Source: Tetradesmus obliquus
Lineage: Eukaryota; Chlorophyta; Chlorophyceae; Sphaeropleales; Scenedesmaceae
Reading direction: 5' to 3'
Assembly (NCBI GenBank): GCA_030272155.1
Contig: CP126191.1
Coordinates: 124,001-188,000 of the forward strand
DNA length: 64,000 bases
Within the stretch, counting starts at the first letter, position 1. Each line of letters opens with the position of its first letter. The notes beneath the pieces were generated by a model. It saw only the letters and a program-made list of their open reading frames with translations. It searched no databases and was not told the DNA's origin. The translations under genes and the position numbers were made by a program. Positions 44,627 to 57,371 of the stretch are shown in pieces.

Positions 44627-45448
44627 GGTGCTGACCTTACCAGCAGACTTGGTTACAATGTGAAGCTTTGTGTACAACAGTGGCAGCATTCAAGGTGGCG
44701 GCGTTGGTGGCGCCACCAGAATCACCACCAGCAGATTGTTGAACCAGTGTTTGCTGATGCAGTCCATACAGGTTGTGAAGTGCGATTTGCCTTACATAGA
44801 CTCTGCCCTGCCTCTCTGTCAAGTTCAGCCTTTGTGATGGGCAGACGTGCAGTTTTCATCAATCTACAGTTGTGTCAGGCCCCGAGGGACAGGCACCACC
44901 TGCCAGGCAGCTGCCGTGGCAGGCGGTACTTGGTTGGAGAGGCCTTGCTTATGCAGGCACAGAGTCAAGCACATTGCGGCACTCATGCACTGTCCAGCTG
45001 CAGCGTACATCACAACTGTCAGTCCATTAGGTGGACATGGATGCTGCTTTGACTGCGATGACTGAACTGTGGGTCGTACAGAGTCGGGAACGCTGCGACA
45101 AAGAAAACTGAAAGGGTGATGTTATCATTATTGAGATGTCTGCTGCCGCGTCCGCTGTGTAGTGGGCGATCGGCAGCAGGGTTCGTGGGTGTTGAAGCCG
45201 GCGAACACCGGTGATGATGAACCTGATCACGCCAAAGCGCCCCATGGTCAGCATATGGTATTCAAAACACGTCGGGTTCGCGTCGCATACTTGCCCCGCC
45301 GAGATCTGGCAAGTTCACTGTCCAGCTTGGTCCCAGCACCTGGCATCGCTGCGCTCGATCACGGCTGTCGTCGTGACAGAGGGGTATCACAAGCTGTGCT
45401 GTCGGGTCTCTCAATTGCTTCTTGGGTTTGCAGTAGCCTAGGGACAGA
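44627..45448. other. Intergenic region before the RING-CH gene
   Basis: Contains the 3' UTR of the HYLS1-like gene and the promoter of the RING-CH gene. No coding frame is supported. Confidence 0.5.
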
Positions 45449-47619
45449 ATGGCGGACTCCAACACAGAGGGCGAGTCTTGTTGGGTGTGCCTTTCAGGGC
45501 TAGAGGACGCACCGGAGAAGCAACTGGAGCTTGCGTGCAGATGTCCCAAACCTGTGCATCGCGAATGCCTTGCGCGATGGCAGCTACAGCAGGCAGGCAG
45601 GAGGTGAGTCCGTATGCTGTCTTGCAGACCTGCCTCTGGGTGCTGCGTGGTTGACAGATAGGTTGTTCAAAGGACATGGTGTGCTTTCACATGCGTTCCA
45701 AAAGCGTATGGTGTTGGACCAGGCAGCAGCTGGTCGGCAGGAGTTCCGAGTTGTTCCAGAGCACAGCCCACGCCTCAGCACCTCATCACTTGCAAGGTAT
45801 GCTAGGTTATCTGTGCGATCGCTGCGTGTGCTGCCCCATCGCCGGCTCACGTGGACGCCCTGTGCTTTGATGCTGTTGCAGGGAGGAGCACTACTGTCGC
45901 TTCTGTGAGCAGGCCTACCCAGATTGGAAGGACAGCCTTACCCCAAAGGAGCTGAAGCCCTCAACGCCGATCATGGCGGTGTCTGTCCGTGGCCGTGTGC
46001 ACAAGCTGCGCGTGCGCCCTGGGCCTGATGGCAAGGAAGACTTCAAGCGCCAAGTGCGCGCGCTGCTGGGCTATGATGACAGCATGGAGTTTGATGTCAT
46101 CTTTGAGTGCAAGACGCCCCACAGCGGTGAGCAGCACAGGCTGGCTAGCTGCCCACACGCAGTGGATGCCCGCAGGGCATATGCGCATGGCTGCTACACA
46201 GCAATGATTATATACCAGCGGGCCGAGGTGGACGTTGCTGCAGCGGGCATAACTTTCACAGATTGCTGTTGGGTGACTGCAATTCCAAGCTGCACTGTGA
46301 CTTGAATGCATGCTGGCCGGCTGCCAACAAGCAAATTTGCCGCCGCCTGATGTGAGCTGCTTGTCTGTCCCGCTGCCCTGCCTTGGCCATCCGCAGGCGA
46401 GAAGGTGCAGCTGCACGGCTTTAGCGCCTTTGATGCGGCCACCCACTGCGCTGCTGTGTCAGCAGCCAAGCGCCTCAAGAACAAGGCACACCGCACCTCC
46501 TCAGCAGCAGCAGCAGCAGTTGCAGCAGGCGGCAGCCCAGGCTCCATCCACAGCAGCGGCAGCAGCGGCGCAGAGCCCATGAGCAGAAGCAGCAGCGCAC
46601 CACCCAGTGGCAGCAGTATCGGCAGCGCTGGTGGCAGCAGCAGCAACAGCCCCAGCCCTGCTACTGCTTCCCTCAGCCACAGCCAGCGGCAGCACAGCCC
46701 CAGCACAGTGCCCAACCACCTGATAACTGAGTACAGGGACGTGATGCAGCTGGCGAGCGCAAGCAGCGCAAGCATCAGCAGCCAGCAGCAGCTGGCGCCT
46801 GGCAGCCCCTTCCCTCACACTACAGTGCCTGAGCACCTGCAGGCACAGTACCGGCAGTTTGTGCAGCAGCGCCACCAGCAGCATGTGGCCAAGCAGCGAG
46901 CACTGCGCGCACGCGCTGCCGCTGCTGCAGGGCAGATGAGGTCACGGGAGTTCAGCTCAGAGGTAGCAGCAGCAGCAGCAGCAGCAGCGCAGGGGCCTAG
47001 TACGGCTGTGCCAGCATTATCTGAGGCAGCCATGGCCTGGGCTGCTGCAGGACTGCCGACCCACCCTTGCCGCCCCAGCAGCAGCAGCGGCAGTGCAGCC
47101 GCAGACGCATCCGCGCTGCTCACTGCCACCAGCCAGGCTGGCAGCGCCAGCCAGATGCAGCAGCAGCTTGCAGGAAGCGCAATGTCAGCAGCAGCAGCAG
47201 CTGAGATGCAGCTGAGCTGCCCACTGCCCAGCGACCCCTGCACCAGCAGCAGCAGCCCGACAGCAGCAGCAGAGGAGCTGTGGGCAAACTGCGGTGCACT
47301 ATCTGAGCCGCTGCCAGTGCTGCCTGCCATCTACCGCAGCAGCAGCGCGCCCGCACCCGCACCACCACTGGAGGCATCAGGCAGTGCTGCCTTGGCTGTC
47401 CCTGCTGCTGCTCCCGCCCGCACTGTCAGCTGCCCTGAGGGTCTGGCCCCCAGCAGCAGCAGCAGCATCGGCTGCCTAGGCAGGTGGGGCGCTGCAGTGC
47501 CCGGCTCGCCGCGGCTGCAGCAGTCCGGCCAGCGCAGGCAGCAGCGCAAGCTGGCAGAGGTAGCGGCTGGCTGGCTCAAGCAGCTGGCACCAAGGAAGGC
47601 TGACAGGCTGCGCGTGTGA
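45449..47619 (+). CDS. RING-CH (RINGv) domain protein, probable E3 ubiquitin ligase
   Basis: Three exons (45449-45603, 45882-46126, 46397-47619) close in phase to 540 residues. The N-terminal RING-CH finger is complete: C11, C14, C30, C32, H37, C40, C57 and C60, with the CRCPKPVHRECLARW core typical of the C4HC3 variant. Such domains recruit E2 enzymes for ubiquitin transfer. No transmembrane segment follows, so it is not a classical MARCH membrane ligase. Residues about 81-165 form a compact segment (VHKLRVRPGP, MEFDVIFECKTPHSGEKVQL, FDAATHCAAVSAAKRLKNKA) that may be a small folded domain; I do not recognise it. The rest is Ser-, Ala- and Gln-rich. It contains a twofold internal repeat, STVPNHLITEYRDVMQ and TTVPEHLQAQYRQFVQ (about 46706-46870). 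The end is basic (KQLAPRKADRLRV). Confidence 0.85.
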
Positions 47620-50455
47620 GGCTGTTGGTGTATAATTGGCTTGTTGCCTGGGCTGTTTTCCTGGTTTGCACAGCTACGCGCAAGGTTTTGTCGGTTGTGT
47701 ACAATTTGGATCGTAGGAGCGCTGGATGCGAGGCAAATGGTAGTACCTGGCAGGACGGGGTGGGAGCGTCTGCTGTTTATCTTGCTAGTTGTCGGCTAGT
47801 TAGTGTATGCATGCGGTGTAGGCATGCCATGCATGCTCTTTGTTGTGGTGGCCGTCTGCCTGGAAAGAACGGAAACGCATGCATGTGTTCAGTGAGGCTG
47901 TGCCGTGTGTTGGTGGCGGTACGTGCTGAGCATACCGTCAGCAGCGGCAAGCAGTGAGGGAGGATGAGGCACTAGGTTTATCAAGTGGAGTTTGATGGTG
48001 GCTTATCGTGTGTGTGTGGGTGCGTGCTGCCTTCTGCGCATGCAGGCCTGTCACTGCTGCAAAGTGACAGTGCTACCAGCAGAATAAGCCGCGTGCTGTT
48101 GGCAGGCGCCTGCACATGACAGAAGCATGTTTTGCAGCGTGTTGGAATGGGTGGTCCGCCAAGACACACCATGCTTGGCTCATTATCGCGGCAGCAGCAA
48201 ACCCAGCTGCTGGGTTGCTGTACGAGCACAGTGCACGTCGTCTTCGGACAGCGTTGCATATGTCTGTAGGTTTGAGCGCGCTATTTGGTGTCGTGCAGTT
48301 GTTTAGGCTTCCAGCTGCATGGCTGGAAAAGCTCTGCCAGCATCGTTTCAGTATGAAGCAAGTGTCACACTGGGCATGGTGGGCGTGTGTTGTTTGGGCT
48401 GTGCTGCTGCCTGTTCTGCGTTGCAGACGAATATACTGGCGGCATGCAGTTGCGTGCACTCAGTGGTGTCCGGCACAGATGCAGAAGTGAAGGACGTGTT
48501 GCATGTTGAGTTGGTGCTCTGCTACTGGTTGCTTGTTCTCATAGATTTGCCACGTGCTCATGTATCCTTTCTGGGCTGCCGCTGCTGTGGCTGTGGCGTG
48601 CCTTGCAGCCACACAGCTTCTCTCCAACCATCCATGTTTGCTCCACACCAACCCCCATGCTGGCTCACAACAAGTTGACACGTGGGCCACATCACGAATA
48701 AGCAAGCAGGCACAGGAGGGACAGCTGTGTCGTGGCCCTTGAGCCACGCCTGGTCTTGTGTAGTCAAGCAAATTGTTGCCAGCGACCCAGGTTGCCTGTG
48801 GCTGGGCTGCCTGTGTGCGCTGTGCCTCAAAGTGCTGCTGCCGGGTATGTGTGGGTATCTGTCGATTTCCACAAGCTGCCTGCAGCCACCTGCATAGCAG
48901 CTACACCTGTGGCCCTTGCAGCATGGCTTTTGCGTTGTGTAGGCGAGATGCAGCAAGCGACATGCAGGCTGGCAGTCAGAATCTGCGCACAATTATGTCG
49001 CTGTTGTGCTGTGCTGTCCCCGAGTTGTGTGATGTCACGTCGCAACCAGTGTACCTGGGAGTTGCTGCATGATGATGGTTCTGCCGTCAGTGTCTTCTAG
49101 GTGCTGGTTGGTGTATGTGCGCTGCTTTCAATGCAAACTTGACGGTTGTGCATCTTTCAATTAGCGCGGAGACCGTTTGTTTTGAGCTGGGTATCAAACA
49201 CTGCCGCGGCGCTTGTCATTCGCGCCTCATGTGCAGTGGTGCCGCATTTGCTTCAGTCACCCATGGCAGAAAAGCTTTAGTAAACCAGTTTGACGGTGTA
49301 GCATAGCTTGTGTCCCGTCCATTCTAGTCTGACGGGCAGTGCATCTGTGTTGTGAGCATCGCGTCACCCATCACAAACCCCTCCTAGGCTGAAAGTGTAC
49401 GTCTCAACCCATGCGGGCAGCCTGATCGGCAGATGTGTATGGTGTGCCGCGGCTTGTTTTGATCTTGAAGCTCTGCTTGAACGCTATGCAGCTGCATGCG
49501 GGGTGATGCTGATGCTGATGAGCAAGGCACACTGGGTATGCTGGTCAGGCAGGATGCTCTTGTTGGGGCAAGTGCATGGATGACAATGCAGGGTTCAGGC
49601 CTGGGTCGTGCACAAGACAGTCATGGGTTTCCCTCTGCAACCCAGCATGCCAGTGCAGGCTGCACCACAGTACGTCTACCATTTCATGGATTGGGTCACC
49701 AGACAGTACAACCCGACACGTGTGGCCACACTTGCATCATCATAGCCAGACTATCACTGACTGGCGCTGCAAATGCCATTCGCTGTTTCTAGCATGGTAT
49801 GTGCTCCCTGCAGTACGGCTCATGGTAGTCTGTTCATCAACGATTGGCACCCCTGTCAACGTGTTTGAGGGCGGATGTAGGCGGAGTGGTTGGGGTTGCA
49901 AGAGGTCATCCATGAGTACCACTGCAAGCTGCTGCGAGTTGTTGCGGCGGGTGCTATCAGACCGGGTAACTGTTCATCTCAAACAGGGTACCATCATCTG
50001 CAACTTATGCCCAGCATATGACTGGGGTCACACTGGCAGTGTGCTGCACAGTGGGAATGAAGACGCAAAGACGTGACAGGCTAAGTCATCTTGTGTGTCG
50101 ACACTCAGCAGATCCTGTGGCTTGACAAGCATGGTTGACGTGCTGCCATTGAGCTGAGTCGCACGAACCATGTCATGGAAGTAAAGCTGAAAAAACGGCG
50201 TCCATTAAGCTGACATCTTGGCCTAACACCGCTGTGTATTGCAGACCCCTCACCAACATGTGACAGCCCACTCGACGCACGAGAGGGTGTTTGAGAGGCC
50301 GCGGTTGCGCTTTGAGATTAACTGGGTTAGTATTACACCATTATGTTGTGTGGGTGCTTCAAGGCTTTACACGTCCGTCCAAGGTGAACATACACTCCGC
50401 TTGCTCCGACACTTCCGGTCCGGTCTGCTCAGGTGCAAAGCGCGTGCGACCACAC
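47620..50455. other. 2.8-kb region without a supported gene
   Basis: Holds the RING-CH 3' UTR and the upstream region of the membrane-protein gene. A 124-codon frame starting with ATG at 48116 has no family features. 5' exons of the membrane-protein gene could lie in the last few hundred bases, but none is convincing. Confidence 0.45.
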
Positions 50456-51743
50456 ATGTGGCCGTTTGGTGGAGCCACACTTGTGTCGTTAGGCTTGCTG
50501 CCCACTGCTTGGCAGTGGCTGGCTCACGGGCAGCAGCAGACGACACTGTGGCACACTGCAGCAAGCTACGCCATCACAGATGCCACATTCGTGCTGGGCT
50601 CTCTACTGTTCCTGTACGTAGCCATCAAGTACGGAGACACACGGTGCGTGACGTGAAGCAATGCATTATACATGCGTATGTCTGCAGCAGCTGCTGCTGC
50701 TTCTGCTGCTGCTGCCGTTGCTAGTGCTGTTGCTATCGAACTCAAACTGCACTTGCATGCATGCATCAAAACAGAAACACGCAAAAGACACTTGTGTGCA
50801 TAAATGCAGTGGAGATGGCGGTAAGAAGTTTTGATTTGCCTGGCTGTGCATGTAGCCGCTACATGGTATGCAACCGTTGCGCAGCAGCAACACCTGGACA
50901 CTCAGGCCTGCCAACGCCTGCCTGTTACGCATGCTGCCGCCGCCCCGCAGCAGCAAGCAGCGCCCCGCACCCTACCCTGGTGCCTGGGTGGAGGCTGACG
51001 GCCGCCAGCATGCACCGCGAGGCTTTGCGCCAGGCTACCTGGGCTTTGCCCTCGTGTGGTCCCTGCTCATCCCTGCAGCGGTGCTGCTGCTCAGCAGCGG
51101 CCAAGCCTGCCAGCCGCTGGTGGCAGCCACGCTGGGGCCCTACCTGCTGGTGTTTGTGCCGCAGATTGCCCTAGAGACAAAGTACCTGAACCGCAGCTTC
51201 ATGACGCCGGTGCTGCCGCTGCTGTTCATGTACTACCGGCTGTGGCAGTTTGTGCGCTCGCTGGCGCTGGTGGCAGCACACACGGCAGCTGCTGCCAGCT
51301 TGCAGCAGCAGCAGCAGCAGCAGCAGCAGCACTGGCTGACTAGTTATCTGATGAGCCTGCTGGTGTTCTGGGTGTTTGACACGGGCTGCACGCTGCTGTG
51401 GCTGCCCTGGATGTATGACTGGCAGCTGCAGGACCCCCGCCTGCTGACTCAGCTTGCTGAAGCAAGGCAGCAGGAGGCAGCAACGACGATGCTGGCAGCA
51501 GCAGCAGCAGCAGCCAAGACGCGGCAGCTGCACCCCGCGGGTGCTGATGGTGCTGGCAGCGGCGCAGCCACACCTCAAACTGCTGCTGCTGGCACTGCTG
51601 GAGGGCACGGCGGAGGCGGCAGCAGCCACGGCATGACCACACGCTCCAAGGCACGCACGCCAGGCAGCAGCATGGCAGCGAGGAGCAGGGCAGCAGCCAG
51701 CCACAGCAGTGCAGAGATCGACAGCTATGGCTTTGGCGCCTGA
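50456..51743 (+). CDS. Multi-pass membrane protein, function unknown
   Basis: Two exons (50456-50643 and 50951-51743) close in phase to 326 residues from ATG at 50456 (MWPFGGATLVSLGLLPTAW). About five or six hydrophobic segments are visible: LVSLGLLPTAWQWLA, ITDATFVLGSLLFLYVAI, LGFALVWSLLIPAAVLLL, LVAATLGPYLLVFVPQIAL, VLPLLFMYYRLWQFV and LMSLLVFWVFDTGCTLLWL. A glutamine run follows the fifth. The C-terminal 110 residues are soluble, alanine-rich and basic. The layout resembles uncharacterised plant/algal transmembrane proteins, but I cannot name a family with certainty. The frame is open upstream of the ATG back to 50291, so a longer N-terminus from another exon is possible. TGTAA occurs at 52176 and 52200 downstream. 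Confidence 0.72.
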
Positions 51744-52795
51744 GTGCTCTGCAGAGCTCTGCTTTGCACACCAGCTGGTGTGTATGAGAGGGTCCCACTG
51801 GAGTGCCTGTCCCGTCACACTGCTGCAGCAGAGCATGCCTGAAAGCTGTCACCAGGCAGGCTTGTGCATATGCTCGACATGGTGCCACCTGCATGTCTGG
51901 CAGGCCCACACTGCCAGCGGCGTGTTTCGTGTGTTGCTGTCCAGCTGGTGTACAGCAGCCTGCTTCACCCGTAGCATGCGATGGGTGGCGCGCGCTGAGC
52001 TGTGTGCTGCTTTTGTGTGTTGCCTGGTATCGTGGATCTGGTTTTACGGCGGAAATGTTATTTGCCAAATACAGTGTGAGCCATACATGCTCATCATCCA
52101 TCATCATCGATCATGTTACCCATCAAGCCATAGCATCAACGCCGTTATTGCAGTGCAAAGAGTCAGAAGGTGCTGTGTAATACTGACAGTGGACCATGAT
52201 GTAACAAGCATCCTTATGCTGACACCCTTGACCCTGAGTGATCACTCATGAGAACCTTCAGCAAATGCCGGGTCGGTTGCCATTGCAATGTTCTGCCAAA
52301 AATCCGCTTCTTGCTTTGCCAGAGTCTTTTAAAAGATGCTTGTAGATGCCACAGCAACATATATGGCAATGGCGTTGCTGCGTCAAACTTGTTGAACCTT
52401 GGTTGAACCTGCAGCGGATGCTGCTCCTGCTGCTAGCACTATGCTGGGTGGACGGCTACCAAGCAAGATTGGGGTATCCCTTTCTCGATGATTCGCTGTA
52501 ACTTACTTGAAAGCGGTGCCATTGAGCGTCGTCTGTGGATAACACTTTCATGGGCACCCCACAACCCTAGCAGGGACAGGTCACCAATTGGCATGTTGAG
52601 GTACATCAACTGATGCACGGTGTGTAGCACATTGTGGAAGATCTCATTATGACCATAATCGCGGCGGCAATCACTGTGCTTTGAGCCACGCGGGGCGAAC
52701 GTGGCACAGTGATATCGTTCCCTCGCCCACTCCCCGTTGGCTTAGACTTGGTTGCCCCGCAGGCTTTGAGTGGCTAGTTCCTTAGATCTGAACAC
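51744..52795. other. Intergenic region with polyadenylation signals and a hairpin
   Basis: Downstream of the membrane-protein gene TGTAA is at 52176-52180, 52200-52204 and 52497-52501. A perfect inverted repeat lies at 52670-52713, just upstream of the carboxypeptidase gene. No coding frame is supported. Confidence 0.5.
52670..52713. repeat. Inverted repeat (hairpin) upstream of the carboxypeptidase gene
   Basis: atcactgtg (52670-52678) pairs with cacagtgat (52705-52713), and inside it ccacg (52686-52690) pairs with cgtgg (52700-52704) around a nine-base loop. A seven-base bulge sits on the left arm only. It lies 83 bp before the ATG, so in the promoter or 5' UTR. Confidence 0.75.
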
Positions 52796-55484
52796 ATGCC
52801 GCCTTCAGCTGTCCCGGCAGCTGCGGTTGCCTGCATGCTCTCTTGTCTGGTGGTTTCAGCACACTTGGTGGCAGCTAGCAGACCACAGTCGGAACAACGC
52901 AAGCCCGTGCCTCCAGCACCAAAGCCACCATCGCCACAGCCTCCCCCAAAGCCAGGGGCGCAGATCCAGAAGCCGCTGCATGCAGGCTACGTCCCCATCA
53001 GCAGAACAGACAGCAGCAACCCTTCCTCGCTGTACTATGCATATTGGGAGGCAGCAGAGCCTGCAGGAGGGGCAGTCGACGATCAGACGCCCATCATTTT
53101 GTGGCTGCAGGGCGGGCCTGGCTGTGCCAGCAGCTTTGGCGCGCTTTATGAGCTGGGGCCCACAGTTGTAGACAGCAGCGGAGGTGGGTGATCCGCTGCT
53201 AGCCGGCCTTGTTTCACCACCACCTTTGTTCAATCTTGAACCACGATCTAGGGACAGAGATCAGTGGTGCTGCGGTTAGCTATCCTCTTACTGCTGTGTG
53301 TGTTGCTGCTGCAGTGCCGACGCCCAACCCGTACTCCTTCAACCAGGCTGCTGGGCTGCTGGTCATTGATCAGCCCATAGGCACTGGCTACAGCATTGCT
53401 GGCTCGACTGAGGACATCCCAACAGACATGCAGGGTGAGCGCACCCCATAGGAGCCAGCTCCCCATGCAATATGGCAGTCTGCTGGCTGCGCTCCTGGTG
53501 CAGCTGGTCGCAAGAGCTGCAGAGCGCCCACGCCCTACAGCTGAGAGTAGTATCCTTGCACACTTGTGTCTCCTGAACACACTTGAACCACACAGAAATA
53601 GCTTGCCAGCCACACAGCTTGTTGCATAGGCCGGGCAATTGCTGCCGTGGTAGTTGCTCCTTCTTCTCCTTGCGCTGCTCTGCTGCTGACGTAACATGCA
53701 CTGCCCTGCTGCTGACACAACCTGTGCTGCTCTGCTGCCCACCCAACACCATGTGCGAGCAGGCATGGCTGCTGACCTGTATCAGGGGCTGTGGTCCTTC
53801 TTTGACAGCCACCCGCAGCTGCAGCCGCGCCCCTTCTTCATCACAGGCGAGAGCTACGCAGGAAAGTACATCCCCTCCCTCACACACTACATCCTGCGCG
53901 CAGCAGCAAGCAGGCCCTGGCACCAGCAGCAGCAGCAGCAGCAGGAGGAGGAGCAGTTGCCCAGCCAGCCTCAGCAGCAGCAGCAGCAGGATGAAGCGTA
54001 CTGCAGCAGGTTGGAGCAGCTGCAGCGGCAGCTGTGCAACAGCAAGCAGCAGCCGGTGTTGTTGCTGCCGCTGCTGCGGCGCCGTGCGCTGCAGCGCTGC
54101 CCTGGGCTGCTGCGGCACGCACAGCAGCAGCAGCAGCAGTGGCAGGGGGTCAACTTCCAGGATGGTGTGCCTGATCCCAACTTCCAGCTTGCAGGAATCG
54201 CAATCGGCAACGGCCTCACAGACCCCATCGCGCAGACCCGTGCCCTCGGCAGCGTGACCTTCAACTTTGGCCTGATCAGCGAAGCCACGCGCACGCAGCT
54301 GCAGCAGCAGGCCGAGGTCGTTATAACGTTAGTTCAGGCGCAGCAGTGGTCGGAGGCGGCGCAGATGCGCAGCCGGCTGCTGCAGTTCATAGAGCAGGCC
54401 TCTGGGGTAGCCACACTTCTGGACATCCGCAGGACTGCTGTGTATGATTCTGCGGAGGCAGTACAGTCGCTGCTGAACAGCACGGAGGTTAAGGCGGTGA
54501 TGAGTGCTGATGCGTCTGTGGATTATGCCAGCTGCTCAGATGCTGTTGATGCGATGCTGAAGGCAGACACAATGAAAAGTGCCAGTGCACTGGTGGAGGA
54601 CATCCTGGATGTGCTGCCGGTGCTGCTGTACCAGGGCCAGTTTGATGCACAGGACGGTGAGCAAGCTTTAGTGCTGCACCATGCTTTACATGTGCATTGG
54701 ATGGTGTGAAGTATTGCATGCTGGTGGACCCATTGTGAGGCTGACAGGGAGCAGCTGGTGTGCAGGGCGACGTGTGCCACTCTGCAGTGCCACTTGCAGC
54801 CGACAGGCACTTGCCATGTCTGGCTGCCTGCAGTCCTGCCCTGCTCACTGGCACGTGTCCCTGTGCTGTCCTGCTTGTCTCTGCTTGTTAGCCTTGAATT
54901 GAACTGCTTGCTATGAACTGCTGCCCCTCTCCCCCTGTTTCTGTCCCCTACAGGTGTGGCCTCCACCAATGCATGGCTCGCGGGTCTCAGCTGGGAGTAT
55001 GCGCGCGACTTTGCGCGGGAGCCGGGCCAGGTGTGGCAGGTGGACGGGCTGCCGGCTGGCTGGCAGCGCGGGGCCTCCACGCTGACGCAGGTGGTGGTGC
55101 GCAACGCGGGGCACATGGTGAGTGGCGGGGGCTAAATGGGATGGATTTTGGCAGGCGTGCGTGTGGGGGTGCTGTGTGTTGGTGGGTGTGGGTGCTGGTC
55201 TGGCCATTGAAGCAGCAGCAGCTGCTGCCTGCGGGAGCCGGCGTGGGCAGTTGCAAACAGGCCCTTATCCTGCTGAGAGCCTGCCGCCTGCTGTGCACTC
55301 GCTGCTGCTGCTGCTGCAGGTGCCGCGCGACCAGCCCAAGGCGGCGCTGCAGCTGCTGCAGGGCTGGATGCAGGGCCAGCTGGTCAACTACGCGGCAGCA
55401 GAGGCAGCGGCGGCTGAGCTGCAGCAGCAGCTGGACTCGGGCAGCAGCAGCAGCAGCAGCATGGGAGGTGTCAGCACCTCTTAG
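52796..55484 (+). CDS. Serine carboxypeptidase, peptidase family S10
   Basis: A secreted or vacuolar exopeptidase that removes C-terminal residues. Exons 52796-53183, 53315-53434, 53763-54656, 54954-55117 and 55320-55484 close in phase to 576 residues. A signal peptide is visible (VACMLSCLVVSAHLVAA), then a proline-rich linker. The oxyanion-hole motif WLQGGPGCAS, the nucleophile S200 in FITGESYAGKY, D464 in LLYQGQFDAQD and H521 in RNAGHMVPRDQP form the complete S10 set, so it should be active. The style is closer to the CPVL/RISC group than to plant CPY. It is longer than usual because of a Q-rich insertion of about 85 residues after the nucleophile (about 53909-54150). The C-terminus is Ser-rich. 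Substrate is unknown. Confidence 0.93.
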
Positions 55485-57371
55485 TGAATTATTGGTGAGC
55501 ACTGCATGCAAGTGTACGCTGTGTTGCATGGGCAGCTGTGTGCGTGGCTGTCTGCAGTTACTCTGCAGCAGCAGCTGCCCTGGAGCCTGAGGCAGTTAGA
55601 GTCAGAGTGCAGTGGCAGCAGCGGCATACGCACCACTATAGGAGCATGACACTCGACAATCAAGCAACTGTCAGCCTCGTCACAGGGTGTGTGGGGGAAG
55701 CAAGGGCTTTATTGCAGCACAGCCTGTGGCTGCATTGTTGCGCAGCACTCGGCTGCATCACAGCTGTGCTGGCGCCATCGTGCGCTGCTTGCCACCTAGT
55801 GCTACTGCTGCAATTTGCGGCAATGCTCTTAGCAGCTGAACACGTTGCCGCGAGCTGTGTGCAGAAGGACAGCTGGCAATGCTTGGCAGTTAGGCACGTG
55901 TGTCATTCTTTTCTTCTAGGCGGCGTGCGTGTGACAGTGCATCTGTTCACAGAGAGTTTGCATATAGCATGAAAGCATGGAAGTATCCTCAGTACGTTTC
56001 AATCAAGAAGCGCGTCGAAAGCATTCATAATATCGCGACGTGAACTCTGTATTGTTAAGGTTGTAGTGCATGGGAACTCCTGCTGCAGTTGAATAGACAG
56101 CTCAGATGCGATTGGTTGAGTTTCTCATGCTGACAGGTCGTGGCTGTCACAATCAGTCACCAGCCTGCTTGCATGCACCCGAATGCAAACACTCTGTCAA
56201 CATACGCACTGCATGTCTGTGGCTTCGCCTGCTGAGACGCAGCATGTCACGCGCCTAGGCCTGCAACGACGCATGCCTGCATCACGACCGCCCAGCGCTA
56301 GCTAGTGATCACATCGTCGCAATAAAGAGGTCTCTCTGTCGACACGTGCAAGGAACGGTGCTGCTGCTGCTGCTGCTGCTGCTGGCTGCAGCGCCGCAGC
56401 TGGATCCTAGAGAGTCCAGCTGGGCCCCAGCTGGCTGCATGCTAAGTGCTGTGCTCAAGCAGTGATGCTAAAAGCAGGTGAATGAACAGTTCATGGCATT
56501 CTTGGTGATCAATGATAGGAGGTGTGGAGGCACGTGGGGTGTCGCCATCGTCACACACATTTCTGTCCTTAACTTGCGCGGGTGATGAGTACCAACACAG
56601 GCGTAGCTTATGCAATCATTCTTGGTGATCAATTGGGTTGGTGGGTGGCGTCTCTGAAGGTGGCGAGTTCGGGCGTCTGAAGCCGGGCACAGGCAGTCAC
56701 TGCAGCGGCTGCAGTACTGTGTGTCTGACTGTGTACGACCAGTTGAGGTGCCGACAACCGCCATACAGCGCATGTGAACGGCACATTGCACTGAAACAAC
56801 AATTCAAATTTATTCAAGTCTGAGTGGAACGCAGAAGCCAGTGACTAAGCGAACAGACTAGCGACAGATGATGATAGCAGCGCGTGAATGTCAGCAAACT
56901 TTAGTTTATGAGCAAATAACCGTTTTATAAGTCAATATGCATGTGAAAAGTGCATGTCGTCGATGTGACACGCACACCTGAACATCAGGGTTGTTGTGCA
57001 CAAATGCCTCTATATAAGAGATCCGGCCTGCTGTTGTGCTACAATTGTGCAGAGTCCATTAAACTGTCTTTGCTTTTGCTACGTTGTCAGTAAGCCGCCA
57101 TTCCCTGCTCACCCTTTCGACACCAGGAGACCAAAGCCATACGACCAAAGACTTTCAGGTAAGGTCACAGCGGCATACAAATGCTCACCAGTTGGTTGAT
57201 GTCAGTCTGACATGTCTTGTTTAGGGGAACCAGGATCCTTGAGCGCACATGTACGCCCTCGCAACAGCCACTTGACTCAGGCTTCTTTGCTGCGCGCTAT
57301 CGAGCTTGCGTAGCAATGCATTGTGACCAAAGTTGTTTATTCCACTGTAAATGCTGTTCGCTGCGCGCAGG
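55485..57371. other. 1.9-kb intergenic region
   Basis: Carboxypeptidase 3' UTR and the promoter of the LysM-like gene. A CTG run is present at about 56359-56383. The 300 bp before 57000 are AT-richer. No coding frame is supported. Confidence 0.5.

Noticed and set aside
48116-48490. 124-codon frame with ATG between the RING-CH and membrane-protein genes
   Set aside because: No family motif, no matching splice partners, and length within chance for this composition.
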